DNA from: G963663735 sp963663735
Lineage (GTDB): Bacteria; Acidobacteriota; UBA6911; RPQK01; JAPXNP01
Reading direction: 5' to 3'
Length of the DNA stretch: 64,000 nucleotides
NCBI GenBank assembly: GCA_963663735.2
Contig: CAXXHN010000002.1
Location: 930,001 to 994,000 of the forward strand
Shown here: positions 61,664 to 64,000 of the stretch, piece by piece
Layout of the letters: each line of letters opens with the position of its first letter
Position numbering within the stretch: position 1 is the stretch's first letter
Position numbers and translations under genes: made by a program
The notes under the pieces: model-generated
Told to the model about the DNA's origin: nothing
Database searches by the model: none
Seen by the model: only the letters and a program-made list of their open reading frames with translations

Positions 61664-64000
61664 CTAGCCGGCTGATCCCTGGCATTTAAGTTCCAGGAAA
61701 ACTCCCTCAAGCGCATCGGCTAACTGTTCCGCGTTGGTTTTGCTAAAAACCATGGGAGGTTTAATCTTCAGTATGTTGTGCAGGGGGCCGTCCGTACCAA
61801 GCAGGTATCCAAGCTCCCGCATACGGTTGATTATGTAGGCGGCATGTACTGCGGCAGGCTCCAAGGTACTCCTGTCCAGTACCAGCTCCACACCCAGGTA
61901 AAGCCCCTTGCCCCTGACGTCGCCAATCAGAACAAACTGCTCCTTAAGATCATTAAGGCGCTTAAGCAGGTAATTTCCTACTTTGAAGGCGTTTCTCTGC
62001 AGATTTTCCCTTTCAATAATCTCAAGTACAGCTTTTCCAACAGCGCACGAAACAGGATTTCCGCCAAAAGTATTGAAGTACTCCATACCGTTGGCAAAGG
62101 CGTCGGCTATAGCAGCGGTAGTTACTACTGCAGCGAGTGGGTGCCCATTTCCAATAGGCTTGCCAAGAGTCACGATATCAGGAATCACTCCCTGGGTTTC
62201 AAATCCCCAGAAATGACTTCCCATCCTGCCGAATCCAATCTGGACTTCATCCGCAATATTAACTGATCCTGCTTTTTTTATTGAAGAATAGACTTTTTTT
62301 AAATAACCATCCGGAAGGACTATCTGCCCGCCGCATCCAGGAAACGACTCGCAGATGAAGGCTGCGGCCTTCTGCCCCCTCGAAGACAGTTCCTCAAGTT
62401 CAGCAGCTACAAACCCGGCATACGCTTCCCCTGTTTTTTTTCCAAATCCTTTAAAAACTCCTCTATAGCCATCGGGAAGAGGTACTATGTGAGCCCATTC
62501 AGGAGCTCCTTTTCCGCCTGGTCCCCGATGTTTGTAGGAACTGATGTCAATAAGGGCCTGGGTATTTCCATGGTACCCTCCCTCCACTGCGATAATGTCA
62601 TAGGCTTCGGTATAGGCGCGAGCCAAGCGCAGGGCAAGTTCATTGGCTTCACTGCCGGAACATACCAGGAAACAGGTGTCGAGAGGTTCCGGGAAATGAG
62701 CAAGCAGCTTTTCGGCATAATCAACCAGGTTATCGTGCAGATACCTGGTATTGGTATTCAGCGTGAAAGCCTGATTCATCCCGGCTCTGACCACTTCGGG
62801 ATGAGAGTGCCCGACATGGCAGACGTTGTTCACGCAGTCCAGGTACTGTCGCCCCTCTTCGTCATAAAGATATTGCGCCGATCCTTTCACTATTTTTAAC
62901 GGCTCCTGGTAAGAAACGCTGAGTGATTTACCCAGATGTTCCATCCGAAATTTCAATATTTCCCGTGCGGGGTGATGTTTAGAAATTAGAAGGTTTTCAG
63001 GAATTCCCAGTATTAAATTGGGGTCCGGGCAGATGCTGAGCCATACCTTTCTCTGGCTGGGCGCGGCTACCCCCGGAAAACTGTTTTTCCGGTCGAGGAT
63101 GTCAGATATCACCTGGAAATGTAGATGGGAAGGCCAGCCGCCGTTTTCACTCATATCCCCGACCTTACCTATTTGCTGCCCCTTCTTGATCACCATTCCG
63201 TCATGCAGTGACTCAAGGAAGGAACGTTCCAGGTGACCATAAAGTGTAAAGAACTCTGTTCCCTCTTCTGCCAGGTGTCGGAGAATGACAGTGGGGCCGT
63301 AATCAAGGGACTTTGCATTATCCCGGCAGCTGTACACAACAGCCTTTAACGGTGAATAGACCGGGGTCCCGGGTGGTACAAATATGTCGATTCCCAGGTG
63401 AATATTCTTCCTTTCCGGGGCATTATCTGTTTTCTGCTGGTAGCGGGATCCAGCATAGGCCAGCCGAGCTTCGTTATAACACCCAATAGCATGAGTCCTG
63501 CCTGACTTAAGAAGCATTTCTGTCACATATTCAGGAGAACCCGAAATCCTGCTTTTATCCTCCAGGACCTCTTCTCCAGGGAGGTCAACCTGGGCGCAGT
63601 TCCAGATAGTGCTGCCCACTCCTAAATCCAGTACAGCCTGGGCGGAGTCCTGCAAATCCACAGCAACAGGCGAGGCGAACTCTCCTCGCCTGCTTTTCAA
63701 CCATGGCATCAACATTGAAGACCTGGGACAAGGTTCCTTGCCGCATGCTTCGCGCAGGCGGTATTCAGCCAGCCGGGGATGGATCGCTGCCACCTGTTCC
63801 AGGAGTTTCCAGGCCGGAGCTTCCGAAATAATGAGGTATTTATTTTCAGGATTCTGCATTGACCGATAAGCTGAAAGACAGACACTAACCCCGGCTCTCA
63901 GGCTGGCCAGGGGGAAAAAAACTGCCAGCTCATCATCTGACATGGGATTGACCGAATCATATCCGGCAGCAATATGACCCGCAGCTGCTACCGGATCATT
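61664..64000 (-). CDS. APH kinase/M23 peptidase/class III aminotransferase fusion, N-terminus off the window
   Basis: A minus-strand frame of at least 778 codons, open to the right edge. The part beyond ATG 63943 (GHIAAGYDSVNPM) continues without stop and matches the C-terminal end of an aminoglycoside-phosphotransferase-type kinase, so the ATG is internal and the gene is 5'-truncated here. Residues about 180-300 (from that ATG) are an M23-like domain with HLGIDIFVPPGTPVYS and HLHFQVI. From about 345 is a PLP-dependent class III aminotransferase with CSGSEANELALRLARAY, ADEVQIGFGRMG and the PLP Lys in TLGKPIGNG. Kinase plus class III lyase fusions are known relatives of human HYKK/PHYKPL and ETNPPL, so phosphorylation then phospho-lyase cleavage of an amino alcohol is plausible. 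Confidence 0.88.
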   Translation of the reverse strand, partial: NDPVAAAGHIAAGYDSVNPMSDDELAVFFPLASLRAGVSVCLSAYRSMQNPENKYLIISEAPAWKLLEQVAAIHPRLAEYRLREACGKEPCPRSSMLMPWLKSRRGEFASPVAVDLQDSAQAVLDLGVGSTIWNCAQVDLPGEEVLEDKSRISGSPEYVTEMLLKSGRTHAIGCYNEARLAYAGSRYQQKTDNAPERKNIHLGIDIFVPPGTPVYSPLKAVVYSCRDNAKSLDYGPTVILRHLAEEGTEFFTLYGHLERSFLESLHDGMVIKKGQQIGKVGDMSENGGWPSHLHFQVISDILDRKNSFPGVAAPSQRKVWLSICPDPNLILGIPENLLISKHHPAREILKFRMEHLGKSLSVSYQEPLKIVKGSAQYLYDEEGRQYLDCVNNVCHVGHSHPEVVRAGMNQAFTLNTNTRYLHDNLVDYAEKLLAHFPEPLDTCFLVCSGSEANELALRLARAYTEAYDIIAVEGGYHGNTQALIDISSYKHRGPGGKGAPEWAHIVPLPDGYRGVFKGFGKKTGEAYAGFVAAELEELSSRGQKAAAFICESFPGCGGQIVLPDGYLKKVYSSIKKAGSVNIADEVQIGFGRMGSHFWGFETQGVIPDIVTLGKPIGNGHPLAAVVTTAAIADAFANGMEYFNTFGGNPVSCAVGKAVLEIIERENLQRNAFKVGNYLLKRLNDLKEQFVLIGDVRGKGLYLGVELVLDRSTLEPAAVHAAYIINRMRELGYLLGTDGPLHNILKIKPPMVFSKTNAEQLADALEGVFLELKCQGSAG

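Overview
The window looks like a chromosomal segment of a Gram-negative, probably uncultured and anaerobic, heterotrophic bacterium. Evidence for an outer membrane comes from many lipoprotein signal peptides with a lipobox Cys, an OmpA-type lipoprotein, several exported enzymes with twin-Arg-like leaders and a FecR-domain protein. Base composition is moderate (by eye slightly under 50% GC) and uniform. I see no tRNA, rRNA, CRISPR array, phage gene, transposase or integrase. The mix of sulfatases, Gfo/Idh/MocA enzymes, an N-acyl-D-amino-acid deacylase, PIG-L and ThuA proteins recalls Aminicenantes/Acidobacteriota, KSB1-like or Planctomycete-type glycan degraders; this placement is a guess.

Layout. 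1-2.8 kb: end of an Ldh_2 dehydrogenase, a CapK/PaaK-like adenylate-forming enzyme and a small lipoprotein. 2.8-6 kb (minus): exported D-aminoacylase-type amidohydrolase and a DUF5666 protein. 6.7-14.5 kb (plus): a tight operon of PfkB kinase, GH4 glycosidase, APC permease, exported PIG-L deacetylase and exported MBL hydrolase. 14.8-19.2 kb (minus): FecR protein, OmpA lipoprotein and CHASE2 hybrid histidine kinase. 19.5-26 kb: GH109-type glycosidase (minus) divergent from a Gfo/Idh oxidoreductase, an FGE-like/alpha-beta-hydrolase fusion and a metallophosphoesterase. 26.5-34.3 kb: purU, an RlmL/YpsC-type methyltransferase, GH29 fucosidase, a molybdenum-carrier-like protein, an M14 carboxypeptidase and htpG. 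34.5-37.5 kb: YdjC-like deacetylase, sulfatase, acetyltransferase. 37.7-40.3 kb (minus): class II aldolase and a TlpA-type lipoprotein interrupted by UGA. 40.5-44.3 kb: CNT nucleoside transporter, PfkB kinase, UlaG-like MBL protein, NTF2-like protein. 44.3-50.7 kb: esterases, a ThuA-M23-PKD protein, a DUF6485 mini-protein and a MATE transporter. 51-58.9 kb (minus): two paralogous sulfatases flanking a sugar-porter MFS gene, a double cyclophilin, an unknown exported protein and a GarR-type dehydrogenase. 59-64 kb: comEC and a kinase/M23/aminotransferase fusion that runs off the right edge.

How the genes work together. GH29, GH109, three Cys-type sulfatases, a YdjC deacetylase and sugar/nucleoside importers with PfkB kinases suggest scavenging of fucosylated, sulfated, N-acetylated glycans and nucleosides. 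No SusC/D pair is present.

The most striking observation is the gene at 38892-40223 (minus). Its thioredoxin-fold reading frame is continuous across a single in-frame UGA that replaces the first Cys of the CxxC motif, giving Sec-Pro-Ala-Cys. A 6-bp hairpin with a G in the second loop position starts 10 nt after that UGA, as expected of a bacterial SECIS. I propose an undescribed selenocysteine-containing TlpA-like lipoprotein. Conventional annotation would split it into two false genes.
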